From Cordilura impudica (lineage: Eukaryota; Arthropoda; Insecta; Diptera; Scathophagidae), in the NCBI GenBank assembly GCA_963682025.1, contig OY821521.1:99811354-99875353 (forward strand): 64,000 nt of DNA. Reading direction: 5' to 3'. Each line of letters begins with the position of its first letter. Position 1 is the first letter of the stretch. Under the pieces are notes generated by a model, which worked only from the letters and a program-made list of their open reading frames with translations, was not told the DNA's origin and did no database searches. Positions 22,565 through 33,900 of the stretch are shown here, piece after piece. The translations under genes and the position numbers were made by a program.

Positions 22565-23000
22565 GAACCTAACCGTGCTGGGTAAGATTAAGATTATTAA
22601 AAGACATATTAAATTGTTTTCTACAAATGTGTGAAAGTTCATATTGGATGAGACTGTTATGTGGGGACTAAGCCTAAAACTGATATGATCTGAACCATAT
22701 TTACTGTGGTTATTTTTAATAAAAACCAAATTTGAGTAAAGTGTAGGGTATTTAGCTAGGTTTAAGTAAATATCGGTAGGTTGTTTTATATGGGGACAAT
22801 GACTATTTATTTTTATTATGTACTGATGATTTATGGATGTCAATAATAAATATAAACCATATTTTAGCTGGATACAAGTATATGAGTAGAACTATGTATT
22901 TAAGTATGGAGGCTAGGTCATTAAAAAAAATCTTTGTGCCGATCACAGCTCGTGTAGCACATTTAATGACAATAGTCATGCGGACAGACGGACATAGATA
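22565..23000 (+). mobile_element. INE-1-like element (HINE), copy D, degraded
   Basis: Plus-strand blocks match copy A in order: AAAGTTCATATTGGATG, TATGTGGGGACTAAGCC, TATGATCTGAACCATAT, TTTAAGTAAATATCGG, TTTATATGGGGACAATGAC, GTACTGATGATTTATGGATG and a remnant GGACAGACGGACAT at 22982. Both termini are eroded. Confidence 0.6.
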
Positions 23001-23224
23001 CTGATTAGTCCAGTCAGAATATGATACTGAGTCATTAATCGATATTAAAGCCCAGTTGGTCACGTCTTCAAGACATCCCCAAAGATGGATGCATGACAAT
23101 GTAAAGTCCTTGAAGACAAATGTAGGCCAGCCGGAAGAAATTGTCAAACACTTTTTCGAACAAATGTCGTGGAAATCGTGGACGACTAAAATAGAGACCA
23201 TGTCGCTTACACAAAAAGAATGAA

Positions 23225-23520
23225 AAGTTCGGCTATATATTCACTGACGACTTTATAGAAGATTAATTCCACTATATTATCGTCGTCAATGACTATTTAG
23301 GCGTCAACATCGTTCACTTTGTCATTAACGATTACATAGGCGACAATGTCCACATCTTTGTCGGTAATGATTGTATGGATGACAATATCGTACACTTTGT
23401 CATCAACGCTTATATGGGTGACAATGCTGTAATGATCACATTAACGTCAATGTTTAACGGTCTGTCATCATCTATCGTCCTCTACTTTGTCTTCAATGAT
23501 TTTATTGGTAATAATATTAA
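23225..23520 (+). repeat. 39-bp minisatellite, coding-like (13-residue units)
   Basis: Consecutive 39-bp units start TTTGTCATTAACGATTACAT (23319), TTTGTCGGTAATGATTGTAT (23358) and TTTGTCATCAACGCTTATAT (23397), with a preceding unit at about 23280. In one frame they read FVINDYIGDNVHI, FVGNDCMDDNIVH and FVINAYMGDNAVM. The frame is open across about four units and preserved by the multiple-of-three length. No protein family is recognised. Confidence 0.6.
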
Positions 23521-24004
23521 AAAATGTATACAAAAACATAGACTTAAAACATTTTTATTAATAACTTTTAAATTTTCAAAAATAAATTATAGCAGTACTG
23601 TCAAAGTATAAGTAGATAGTATTTTATATTATTTAAGGGTTCTTCCGTAGTTCTCTTATGAAGTCTTCATATGTATGTCCCTCCTTCTTTATTGATTCTA
23701 TATAAAATATATTTTTAATAAATTTTTTTATTGTTAAGTACAATGTCATTAAAAAAACGCTGTAATTTGTTCATGTCCTGAAAAATATTTACCATATAAA
23801 ACCTTGAGTAAATATCCGTATTTCTTAAATGACCTTTTATCTTTGCTGTGATCATAGTTAAATAAAATTATTAACTATTAAACTATATGACAACTTTCAG
23901 GACTTTGTCGCTTATCTTGTCGTCAGCGAAGATTTCGTACACATCATAATGATTTTCCTAATTTTTTTGTTTTGTCTTGCAGACATTATTAAGTCCCGTT
24001 ATAT
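23521..24004. other. AT-rich spacer between two related repeat blocks
   Basis: No gene recognised. It separates the 39-bp minisatellite from the related GACAA-rich block starting at 24005. Confidence 0.45.
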
Positions 24005-24475
24005 TACTTTTTTTTACATGCAAATCAACTTAAAGACAACGTCGATCATCATGTCACTAACGGAGTTCGACTGACGACAATTTGGCCACAATGTCGCTCA
24101 TATTGACATCAACATACTCATACACGACAAAACTTAATTTTGTCCCGCAACTTGTCTTTTATTAAATATCCGCACGAACAACGCATAGACATTGTCGCTT
24201 AACTTGTCCTTAACAAAGTTCGATGGACGACTACTCATACTGTCGTCAACGGACTTTGACACACGACAACATATATATTTATCGCTGAATTTGTCATCAA
24301 CGGGATGTGATACACGGCCATCTGAGTAATTGTCTCCCAGCTGGACGTTAACGACAATATCCATTATATCGTCGTTACAGAAAACTTCATCGACAAATGT
24401 CGTGCGTGACAAATTATAAAATGTCTTCAAGGAATCGTTAAAGACAATGTCGTCTACGACGATTTTGCCAACTGG
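24005..24475 (-). repeat. diverged GACAAYGTCG-rich repeat block
   Basis: ACGACAATGTCGC-like motifs recur every 30-50 bp in both orientations. The minus strand between 24430 and 24134 keeps one frame open through repeated phrases such as PVDDKFSDKYICC, SVDDSMSSRPS and FVKDKLSDNV. The vocabulary (V-D-D, S-D-N) resembles the 39-bp units at 23.2-23.5 kb, but units are more irregular. It is either a decayed minisatellite or a remnant of a repeat protein; no family is recognised. Confidence 0.45.
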
Positions 24476-24539
24476 GAGATTCCTAAAACCAATTTCACCA
24501 ATATATACATGATAATCTAGATCAAAGGGCCTTAGTCAA

Positions 24540-25345
24540 GTATTATTATACCCTATATGACTATGTTGTCAGAATATAGTAAGTCTGTTCTGTTGTTTGT
24601 AAATACAAAAAATATGTGACACAGACCCATCTTATATACCAATTGACTCAGAATCATGGCCCCTATCGGATCGACATAAATAGTAATAACATCCAAATTA
24701 TCAAATGGATGTTGGTCAAATATCGTTTATGTGTGTTTATTACCCTGTAGGACAACTCTTATTCATAGCTCCCATATAAAGCCGGTTCGTGATCATCAAT
24801 TAAATCTATTAAGAAACAAAAATAAGATTTCTCCCATAGTGACCATTTTGGGCTCTATTTCAATACTCATAATCTATGTTATCTTGATTAAATACTATAC
24901 TACTATGTGGTCAGGATATAATGAGTTAGTGCTGATGTTTGTAACTACCAGAAATATTTAACCTAAACCTTTTATTACACCGATCAACTCAGAATCATTT
25001 TCTTAGTCGATTTAGCGATGTCCGCTCGTCCGTCTATTCGTCTGTTTGCCTCTGTAGACCTTGTAATCAAACTAAAGGTCTCAAATATGAATATATTTTC
25101 ATGAAAGTTTAGTATATATGATATTGCTACCAAATATAGTCAGGGTCGGTGGATTTTTCGAACTCGATATGAATTTTTTCATATCTGCATCCTAAAAAAT
25201 TAATAACAATACCACTCAAATTTGGTTTATGCTTATTTTCTATATCCAATTAGTTGGACCTAAGTCATAGGGTCTCCAAACCATGGTATAGGGTATTGCA
25301 TAGTCGGTCTAGACCGACTATAATTTTCTTACTTGTTTTTATTTA
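24540..25345 (-). mobile_element. two overlapping INE-1-like copies (E1, E2)
   Basis: Two sets of 3'-end blocks occur in succession: ATACCCTATATGACTATG with GACTCAGAATCATGGCCCC (24547-24665), and TACTATGTGGTCAGGATATA with GATCAACTCAGAATCATTTTC and GTCCGCTCGTCCG (24895-25035). A single 5' end with AGTCGGTCTAGACCGACT and AATTTTCTTACTTGTTTTT closes the pair at 25300-25345. So one copy is probably inserted into, or tandem with, another. Confidence 0.6.
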
Positions 25346-25929
25346 ATTTCTCCTCATAACCCCATTGTGTATTTTTTGTAAATCAAACCAATTTCTTTGC
25401 AATTTATTTTCCTCTTCTTATAGTTAATTTATATTTAAATACGAAGACGTTAATATGTCAATAACTTCAACATTTACAATTGCATTTCTAACCATCCCAC
25501 TATCGTTTTCTTCTAATGTTTTATATTCGTTACAAACATAAATAAGAACAAATAAAAGAATAACACAACAAACTCATTTGCGTTTGCCTTTTAAAACGAA
25601 TAGAAAATCGAGACAATAAGACACGATTCAATTTACTTATAATCATAAAAAAGTATTTCAATTGGTTGCAATTGAAATAATACAAAAATTCAGTTCAATG
25701 GAAATGGATGCTTGTGCGAAAAAATCAATGGCAAAAATTTTACAAACATTATTAAATTTGGGAAGTCATAAATTGTTTTCTGCCAAAGAACTACACAATT
25801 TCCAAGTTAAGTGAAAAAATTCTCAACTAATTTCAAAAAACTCTCGATTGATTTTCTGAAATTAACAAATGATTTTTATAATCTAAAAGCACTTTACCAG
25901 ATTACCGAAACATTTTTCTAACTATAAGG
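25346..25929. other. no gene recognised
   Basis: AT-rich with no repeats or frames of note. Confidence 0.45.
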
Positions 25930-26158
25930 CCTTTCATCAATTTCAATAGCGATCGTTATAAATTTCCACATATGTGCGATCTGTCGTTTAATTACAAGGT
26001 GGACATTGATACAAAGAAAGAGGGACGGATGTACATCGCTAAATCGACTCAGAAAGTGATTCTGTAATTAAAGTTGGGTCTAGGTCAGATATATTTGGTA
26101 ATTAAAATATCAGAGGAAACTCACTATACCCTGACCACAGAGTGATGCAGGGTATAAA
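25930..26158 (+). mobile_element. INE-1-like element (HINE), copy F, 3' end only
   Basis: ATCAATTTCAATAGCGATCG, then GGACATTGAT..., GGACGGATGTACATCGCTAA, CGACTCAGAAAGTGATTCTG, GTTGGGTCTAGGTCAGATAT and the terminal ACTATACCCTGACCACAGAG with GCAGGGTATAAATA. This corresponds to the last third of copy A in the same order. Confidence 0.65.
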
Positions 26159-26465
26159 TACGATATAAATAGAAAACCAAAAATGGAATTATTAAGTTGC
26201 CTTTTCAAGACGTTAAATTCGGTAGTTAACACAAATTTTAGTTATGTTCATGATTTTTTTAATTGAGAGCAATTATTGAATGCAATCAGATTAAAATGTA
26301 AATACATACGATTACATTTTTATTTGTTCAAAAAGTAAGAGTATCACCATATTGCTTACTCTCTTACTCTCATCGGTAAACTATTCGTTCCCATGTACAA
26401 AAAAAAAAAAACAACAACGACAAGCAACTAAAAATTATCCTGCATTCATCGCTGATTGATATCTA

Positions 26466-27732
26466 AAGGGTCCGCCATCTAACGTTTTTTTTTTCAACTA
26501 GTGCTTATTTCGTGAATGGTAATACTTAGCTCATGTCTAATTTGACAGATAATTAGTTTTATCCTTCCGCTGAACGAATATGGTTGTGTATACGCTTGAA
26601 CAACGCTGGGAAATATTGCGACATTACTTTGAAAATCATGGTAATGTTGCAGAATGTATGCGAAAATTGCGTACGGATTTTGGAAGAAGAGAAACACCGT
26701 CAGCTCCGTGAAAGAAACTGGCATCCTCATCGATAAACCAAAGCGTGAAAAGCCAAAAACAGTGCGTACACACGAGAATATTGCTGCTGTGGCAGAAAGT
26801 GTGCGTGAAGCGCCATCAACATCAATTCACCGTCGTTCTCAAGAATTGAACATTTCGGAGGCATCATTGAGACGAATTTTGCATAAAGACCTTGGTATGA
26901 TGCCATACAAAGTCCAATTGGTTCAGGAGTTGAAGCCAACTGACCATCCAATGCGTTTTCGCTTCGCTAAGTGGGCCTGCGATCGACTTACAGATGCCGA
27001 TTTTGCCAAAAAAAAATCATCTTTTCAGATGAAGCTCATTTTGATCTTGGCGGGTGTGTAAACAAGCAAAATTGTCGCATTTGGGGCACAGAAAACCCGC
27101 ACGCATACATTGAAAAGCCGATACACCCAAAACGAGTCACTGTTTGGTGCGGATTTTGATCCAGAGGCATAATTGGGCCATTTTTCTTCGAAAATGAGCA
27201 AGGAGTGGCCGTTACAGTCAATGGCGATCGTTATCGGGCCATGTTGAAGGAATTTTTGTTCACAAAAATTGAAGAGGAGGATACTGGCAACATTTGGTTT
27301 CAACAGGACGGCGCTACATGCCACTCAGCCGAAGCTACACTCGATGTTTTGCGCCCTGTTTTTGAAGATCGCATTATCAGCCGCAGAGCTGATGTCGTTT
27401 GGCTACCTCGGAGCTGCGATTTGACACCGTTGGATTATTATTTGTGGGGTACCCTCAAAGATAAGTGTTACAAGCCAGAGACAATTGACGCTTTAAAGGA
27501 CAATATTCGTGAAGCCATTGGTGAAATACAGCTGCACATAATCGATAATGTGCTTAAAAATTGGACCGATCGTGTAGGCTACTGCATGGCCAGCCGAGGC
27601 AGCCATTTGAATGAAATGATTTTCCATTATTAACCGGAAGGATTGTACTTTCAAATAAAAAAAAATTTGAGATAATATTCAGTAGTTTTTTTTATAGGAT
27701 TTTCGAAAAGAAAAAGTTTTTGGCGGACCCTT
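26466..27732 (+). mobile_element. Tc1/mariner-superfamily transposon, copy 2
   Basis: Ends AAGGGTCCGCCA (26466) and TGGCGGACCCTT (ending 27732) are inverted and flanked by TA (26464-26465, 27733-27734). It is 1267 bp, slightly shorter than copy 1 because of internal deletions. Sequence is nearly the same as copy 1 throughout, including the non-coding ends. Confidence 0.9.
26580..27633 (+). pseudogene. IS630-Tc1-mariner transposase, copy 2 (broken)
   Basis: It starts at the ATG at 26580 (MVVYTLEQRWEILRHYF), without the early stop found in copy 1. A 25-base deletion at about 26710 removes part of the DNA-binding region and shifts frame. An extra A in the A-run at 27008-27016 shifts frame again before IIFSDEAHF. 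The Trp codon after VTVWCGF is TGA (27157-27159), followed after a few codons by the open segment with WFQQDGATCHSA and RSCDLTPLDYYLWG. A 6-base in-frame deletion follows KDKCY. The three catalytic aspartates are all still present. The lesions differ from those in copy 1, so both decayed independently. Confidence 0.88.
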
Positions 27733-27734
27733 TA

Positions 27735-28239
27735 TATGCACATGTTCTGTTACGTATAAACATTTTTCACTATTTTTAGTCTTTTTACCGAAATTTTATA
27801 GCAATTTATAGAGTTGTTTCCACAGTTTACCCACAATTTACTCAATTGCAATACCAGCCTGCTAGAAATAACGAAACCAATATTAAGGGCACTCATGATA
27901 ACGATTAAAACGGGAATAACCTGTGCAAACTGCGATTTTTTTTCACTCTCGCAAATGAACTGTCCAAAATTGTTTCAAAATTCTCTTGCGCACCTCTTGT
28001 AAATTTGCCAGACAATTTAGTATCGTAAACTTGAACTGTTTAGTTGTGCAACTGATTAGTCAGCTGTTTTGTGTTTACTTTTATTACAAAAAATAAAACA
28101 GTGATAGAATTGGATTTTGAAGAAAGAATTATAAAATACGAAAAAGAAATGAAATATAAATCTGCTACTTAATAAATTTTTTTTGTTTTTTCTATTACTT
28201 TATTTCTAAAAATAAAATACACACATACGTACAGTCATT
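27735..28239. other. no gene recognised
   Basis: AT-rich; short open frames without family resemblance. Confidence 0.45.
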
Positions 28240-28250
28240 TTTATTGTTAA

Positions 28251-28765
28251 GGCCTGTACGCAGTTTGCTAAGGAATCAAAAACTTCATATAAAAAAACGC
28301 TTCAGAAATGCTTAAGGAATTTTTCTGTCAAAAAATTTCTGTTGATAGTCCGCAGCTTTTTAAAAAAGTAGTATTGTTTTTACTACTTTTTTTTGACGTA
28401 AATGAAGTTAGGCAACCCAGGCTTTGAGCAGGAATATCAAATTTTTCATTCTTTCTGAAAGGAATTTTGACAGGAGAGGTAAGCATAAACAAAATGTAAT
28501 ATGCTAAAAAAATAAAAGTTATTTTTCAGTTGCAAACCTGGGAAAAAACGAACAAAATTCGGCAAAAAAAAAACAAGAAGCGGATGGGTCAGGCCAAATA
28601 GAGCAGAACCGAAGAATTGATTTATTTTCAATTTCACAATTCTTAATAATTGACAGAAAACAGCTGATTTCTAGCGTTGCACTGAAAGGTACTTTTGTGC
28701 TTTTTTTCTTTAAGAAATATATGAAAATTTTCTGTTAAGATTCCTTAACAAGCTGCGTACAGCTC
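28251..28765. mobile_element. MITE with 11-bp target duplication (MULE-like)
   Basis: Inverted ends share CTGTACGCAG, TTG and TAAGGAATC (left GGCCTGTACGCAGTTTGC, right GCAGCTTGTTAAGGAATC read on the minus strand). The 11-bp sequence TTTATTGTTAA lies immediately outside both ends (28240-28250 and 28766-28776). Target duplications of 9-11 bp are typical of Mutator-like elements. The 515-bp interior is AT-rich with no credible frame. Class is inferred from the duplication length only. Confidence 0.7.
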
Positions 28766-28964
28766 TTTATTGTTAATTTTATGCTGGGATTTTATTTAAT
28801 GAATTTTTTGTTTTGACATTTCCATCAAATTGACTTTATTGCACAATAGTTTAAAAAGGGGCTTCATAAATTCAGTCTCGCAAATTTGCACAATTGCACA
28901 AATGTTAATAATAAGCGTTTTCATGAGTTCCCTTAATGTCTTAACTGTACCCAGGTAAATGGTT

Positions 28965-29145
28965 TACTTAATAAATGGGCGTGATTTTAACGGACAGACA
29001 AACGGACATCACTATAGCGACCAGGTTTGTCGTAAGGATCAAAAATATATATAATTTATAAGGTCGTAAATTCATATTTCGATGTGTAACAAAAGGAATA
29101 ACAAACTGATATATATCCTCTGGTGGTATGGAGGGTAAGATAATA
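28965..29145 (+). mobile_element. INE-1-like 3' end fragment, copy N
   Basis: GGACAGACAAACGGACATCA, GTCGTAAGGATCAAAAATAT, TTATAAGGTCGTAAATTC, GGAATAACAAACTGATATAT, then ATCCTCTGGTGG and GGAGGGTAAGATA: the ordered 3' blocks of the 49.8-50.1 and 54.2 kb copies. Only about 180 bp survives. Confidence 0.6.
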
Positions 29146-29799
29146 TATATATAAACGAATATGTATGACTGTGTATCCCATTTGTCCACTTTCGCAGTTT
29201 TAAGAAATGATGCTAAAGCTGTCGAATGCTTTAGTAAACATTTGTTTGAGTAGGGCTCTGACTTGTCTGTTTGAGGCGGAAATTTTTGACTGCTTTTTCA
29301 CCACCTTACGGATAAGCGTGGATGACTAATAGATTGTTTTATCATTTTTACCACGATCTGAACATTATTTCTCGTGGTGAAATTTCCACCAAATTCGCGA
29401 CTGGGTAGAGCTCTGAAACTTTCAACATTTACGTAAATTAGATGGCAAAATAATATTTAATCAATTTCTTTATTATCTGCTCATTATTTCTTGCGGTAAA
29501 CTTTAAATCATATAAAGCATATTTAAAATTTTTTTTGTTCATTTGAGAATCTGCATATCAATTGAGAATTAATGGAAACCCATTGATAATTTCCTAAAAT
29601 CAATTGAAAGTTTCTGAGAATTAATTGAAAACTCCTGAAAATTAATAACAATTTTTGACAATTTCTAAAATTGAGAATTTCTGAAACACAATGGGAAATG
29701 GTGTAAAATTTGTTTCTCTTAAAAATTGTTTTCTTTAAAATAGCAAGAATATTTTAAGGACATAAAAAATAAGCATAAGCCAAATTGTTGCTTGTAACA

Positions 29800-30085
29800 A
29801 ATGTAAAAGGTAATATGGGATGTGATCATTATATGAGGACAGGGTCTAAAAATGATGCTGTCCTAAGCTACACTTATTGATTTGCATGCCGTCACTAAGG
29901 AGAGTATTTTTAACCTACTTTGAACAAAAATGGTCTTACCTCATTACGTTGTAATTAGACAGGCTTTAACCAAATCAAAGTCGATCGGTATATAAAAAGT
30001 CGATATGGATAAAATATTTGCTATATGCAAACATTGGCACCCGCTCATTGTACCCTGACTACTGTTTGTTGAACTAGCTGTAAAT
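29800..30085 (+). mobile_element. faint INE-1-like remnant, copy G
   Basis: AATAAGCATAAGCCAAATTG, ATATGGGATGTGATCATTAT, ATGAGGACAGGGTCTAAAAA and TTGTACCCTGACTACTGT echo copy A blocks in order. Heavily diverged, boundaries vague. Confidence 0.35.
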
Positions 30086-30453
30086 CACTGCTTAGAAACT
30101 ATAATTATAAGGCAAACATTAGGCAACTTACCTTATTAATATGTGCTGAAGTTCCTTTTGCAAAAAAACCTAAGATAATTTAACTTATAAGTTTTATGTT
30201 TCTTGATGTTTTGTTAATGATGGCAACATTTAAAATAAAATTAAAAAAAAAACTGTATATGCTACAATGACGACAACAACAATGACGACGACTAAATGGT
30301 GTGTACTTTTGTGTAGGTGTAATCATTTTCAATACAACTCTGTTAAGCAGACTTATCGGTACTTCTTGTTACGAAATTTATGTCTGTCGTTAACTCTCTG
30401 TCTCTCTCTCTCTCTATTCTCACTAAGAGACCATTCTATTACACACTTGTTGA

Positions 30454-30919
30454 CTACAAATATAAAGTTGCCTGTTGACGATGATCAAAGTGATGTATGT
30501 AGAGTTTCTTTTTGGATTTTTCTTTGGATGGCCTTAAATCCCAGACTAAATTCGATAGACTACGTGGTCGTGATAAGCGGCGTGTTTTCTTTTCGGGCAA
30601 CTTATTCGAATCGCCCGATGTACGACCACCACTGCGTGATGAATCTAAAGTGCCTTCACGTGGATTATGATTGTGACTGTGTGCTGTCGAATGTAGCATG
30701 CCCGTTAAGCCACCATTGGTACTAGAACTTTTGCTCAGCGGTATGGAAATTGGATGATTCATGTTAATGCTGCTGTTGTTGTTTATATTATTGTTACTAC
30801 ATTTCAGTACTAGATCGGGTGGTGCAACGACTACTGGTTGTCCTTTGGGATTTGTTGAGATCGGTGGTGAAACTGAACTATTATCGGGTGTCAACTGCAA
30901 ACTACTTAAACTTTTATAT
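30454..30919 (-). CDS. sano: sano coding exon 3 (C-terminal region)
   Basis: An acceptor CCAATAG at 30920 follows a TTTTTCTTTCTTT tract. The exon continues the frame as RYKSLSSLQLTP, through RPRSLSNLVWDLRP and a basic KEKSKKK patch, to TLYL and TAG at 30454. An alternative is that the exon continues downstream by splicing at a GC donor, CAG before GCAACT (about 30470), which would replace the last few residues. Confidence 0.65.
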
Positions 30920-33900
30920 CTATTGGCCGGGGAAACATGGACCATATAAAGAAAGAAAAATGATTTTAAATTAAATTATGTAATGATTTGAGAAAAATAG
31001 GCTTTTAACACAATATATTATAGTAGTAGTAATTATATGTAGTATTTCTTAAAAACTCTCTAAAGAACTAAACTAGACTAATATAAGAAATTATAATTAC
31101 ATACACTCGAGTGTAATGCAGAAAAGTAGAACTTAAAAGTTGAATTTAATATTGAATATTTTAGAGTAGAACCCGTATCATACATTTAATGATCGTCTCT
31201 CTTGAACACTCGAAAAAATCATTAGATATTGAAAATGATAGTGGAAAATGTCCCTCAAACAATTATGTTCACATCGGTAACGATATATAATAAAACATTT
31301 AAAAATCGCCTGCCTAGAAATGGTCTGCTTCATACGTGAATGTAGTTAATAATTGATTATAAAAGAATGAAATATGCTCCTGTTAATACAAATATCTAAA
31401 ATATACAATATCGATTTAACTCTACATCTCACATTTAATGGTTTACTTTAAATTTTCCATTTATTTCAATATTTCTTTGGTAAAACAGACAAATAAGTTT
31501 TTTCAGAGTTGATAGTTATATATTAAAATGCTAAAATAATTTGAACAAAAACATATAAAATTAAACGATTTTTTTAGAGAATTCCACCAAACTTAAAGAA
31601 ACTTATTATTTTCTCAAGTGATTTAATTTAATTTAATTTTGAAATTAAATGAGAGTTCAATATTATAATTGATACAATAATTCCATTCTCATTAATACAT
31701 TATGTTATTGAAAGTACTAAAGTCTCTTACGCCATAATTTGTAGCCCAGAAAATTTAGTTTATATTGGAGGTACTGGTTCAATTCAAATGGGAAGGCATG
31801 CCCCTTGACCGTTCATTCCGACTTTCTGCAAAAGTCAGTCTGCCTATATATATAAGCGTCCAATATACCAAGTTTCATCATTGTAATCCTGATATCCAAG
31901 TAAAATTGTCATGTTGATAGTAAAAACTGATAATAGTTTTTTTCGTAAAACATTATAATTTATATCTTCCACACAGTGAGAAAAACTTTATTGTTGTTCT
32001 CGAAACCGATATGTTAGCGTATGAAGCAAACCAATAATAAGCTGGTGATACGATTATCATAAATATACGAAAAGATAATTTTTGATACTCATATTGTGTA
32101 AGACTTTCACACGGAGTTGCCATTCTATGCCAAAGTAGATGGTTTCGGGAAAGTTCGGGTTAAATTATTCCTCACAAATCCCACAAATCGTTGATCGATT
32201 ACTCAAAATGAACTAATTGCAATCTCAAAATTATTTATCATCTTATCAGCTGCTTTAATTTAATTTCCTAAATAATGAGACTTTATTAACTAGAAATGAA
32301 TAGATCCTGGGGGCAAATCGACGCATTCGATTCGTGTAAAATCACTCGAAATTCAATATTTTGGGTCATTATTTAAAGAAGACGGACAATCGTCAGACCT
32401 CGTTTCACTTTAACTATTAACTACGGAAAATAAAGAAATAATTTCGATCGAAAAATTTCAATAATGAATGCGACGATTCGACCCCGTGCATTTGATTTTA
32501 TTGAATGACTCTTTCGACATTTATTAGAACTAAAGCAAAAGGCACTGAATACGTTTTTCGTAGAGTGAGGTGCGGTACAAAGAAACTTTAAAAGCAATAC
32601 TCAAAATTTTCAAGCGTTATAAAATAAAAAAAAGTAAAATAAAATAAAATAAAATAAAATAAAATAAAATAAAATAAAATTAAATTAAATAAAATAAAAC
32701 AAAATAAACTAAAATAAAATAAATTAAAATAAAATAAAATAAAATAAACTTAAAAAAATAATATAAACTAAAATAAAATAAATTAAAATAGAACTAATTA
32801 CATAAAAAAATGAAATAAAAATTATATAAAATTAAGTACCATAAAATAAAATAAAATAAAATAAAAAAAATAAAATAAAATAAAATAAAATAATGCAACA
32901 TGAAATGAAATGAAATGAAATGAAATTTAATAAAATGAAATAAAATAAAATAAAATAAAATAAAATAAAATAAAATAAAACATAATAAAATAAAATAAAA
33001 TAAAATGAAATAAAATATAATAAAATAAAATAAAATAAATTAAAATATGATAAAATAAAATAAAATAAAATAAAATAAAATAAAATAAAATAAAATGAAA
33101 TAAAATAAAATAAAATAAGTGAAATTAAATAAAATAAAAAATATAATAATATAATATTAGAATTTAATAAAATAAAATAAAATGAAATAAATAGATCAAA
33201 TTAAAATAGAATAAAATAAAATATAATAAAATAAAATAGAATAATATAAAAAAATAAAAAAAAATAAAATGAAATAAAATAAAAAAATTATATAAACTTA
33301 AATAAATAAATAAAATAAATTAATAAAACTAAAATAAAAAAAAAATAAAATAAAATAAAATAAAATAAAAAAATTAAAAATTATATACAATGAAATAAAA
33401 TAAAATAAAATAGAAATTAAATAAAATGAAATAAAATAAAATAAAATAATACAAAATGAAATGAAATGTAATAAAATAAAATAAATTAAAATAAAATAAT
33501 TTAAAATAAAATGAAATAAATAAAATAAAATAAATTAAAATAAAATAAAATAAAATAAAATAAAATAAAGTAAAATAAACAAAATAAAAATAAAATAGAA
33601 ATTAAATAAAATGAAATAAAATAAAATAATAAAAAATTAAATGAAATGTAATAAAATAAAATAAAATAAATTAAAATAAAATACAATAAAATAAAATAAA
33701 ATAAAATAAAATAAAATAAAATAAAATAAAATAAAATAAAATAAAATAAAATAAAATAAAATAAAATAAAGTAAAATAATTTAAAATAAAATAATATAAA
33801 ATAAAATAAAATAAAATAAAATAAAATAAAATAAAATAAAATAAAATAAAATAAAATAAAATATAATAAAATAAAATAAAATAAAATATAATAAAATAAA

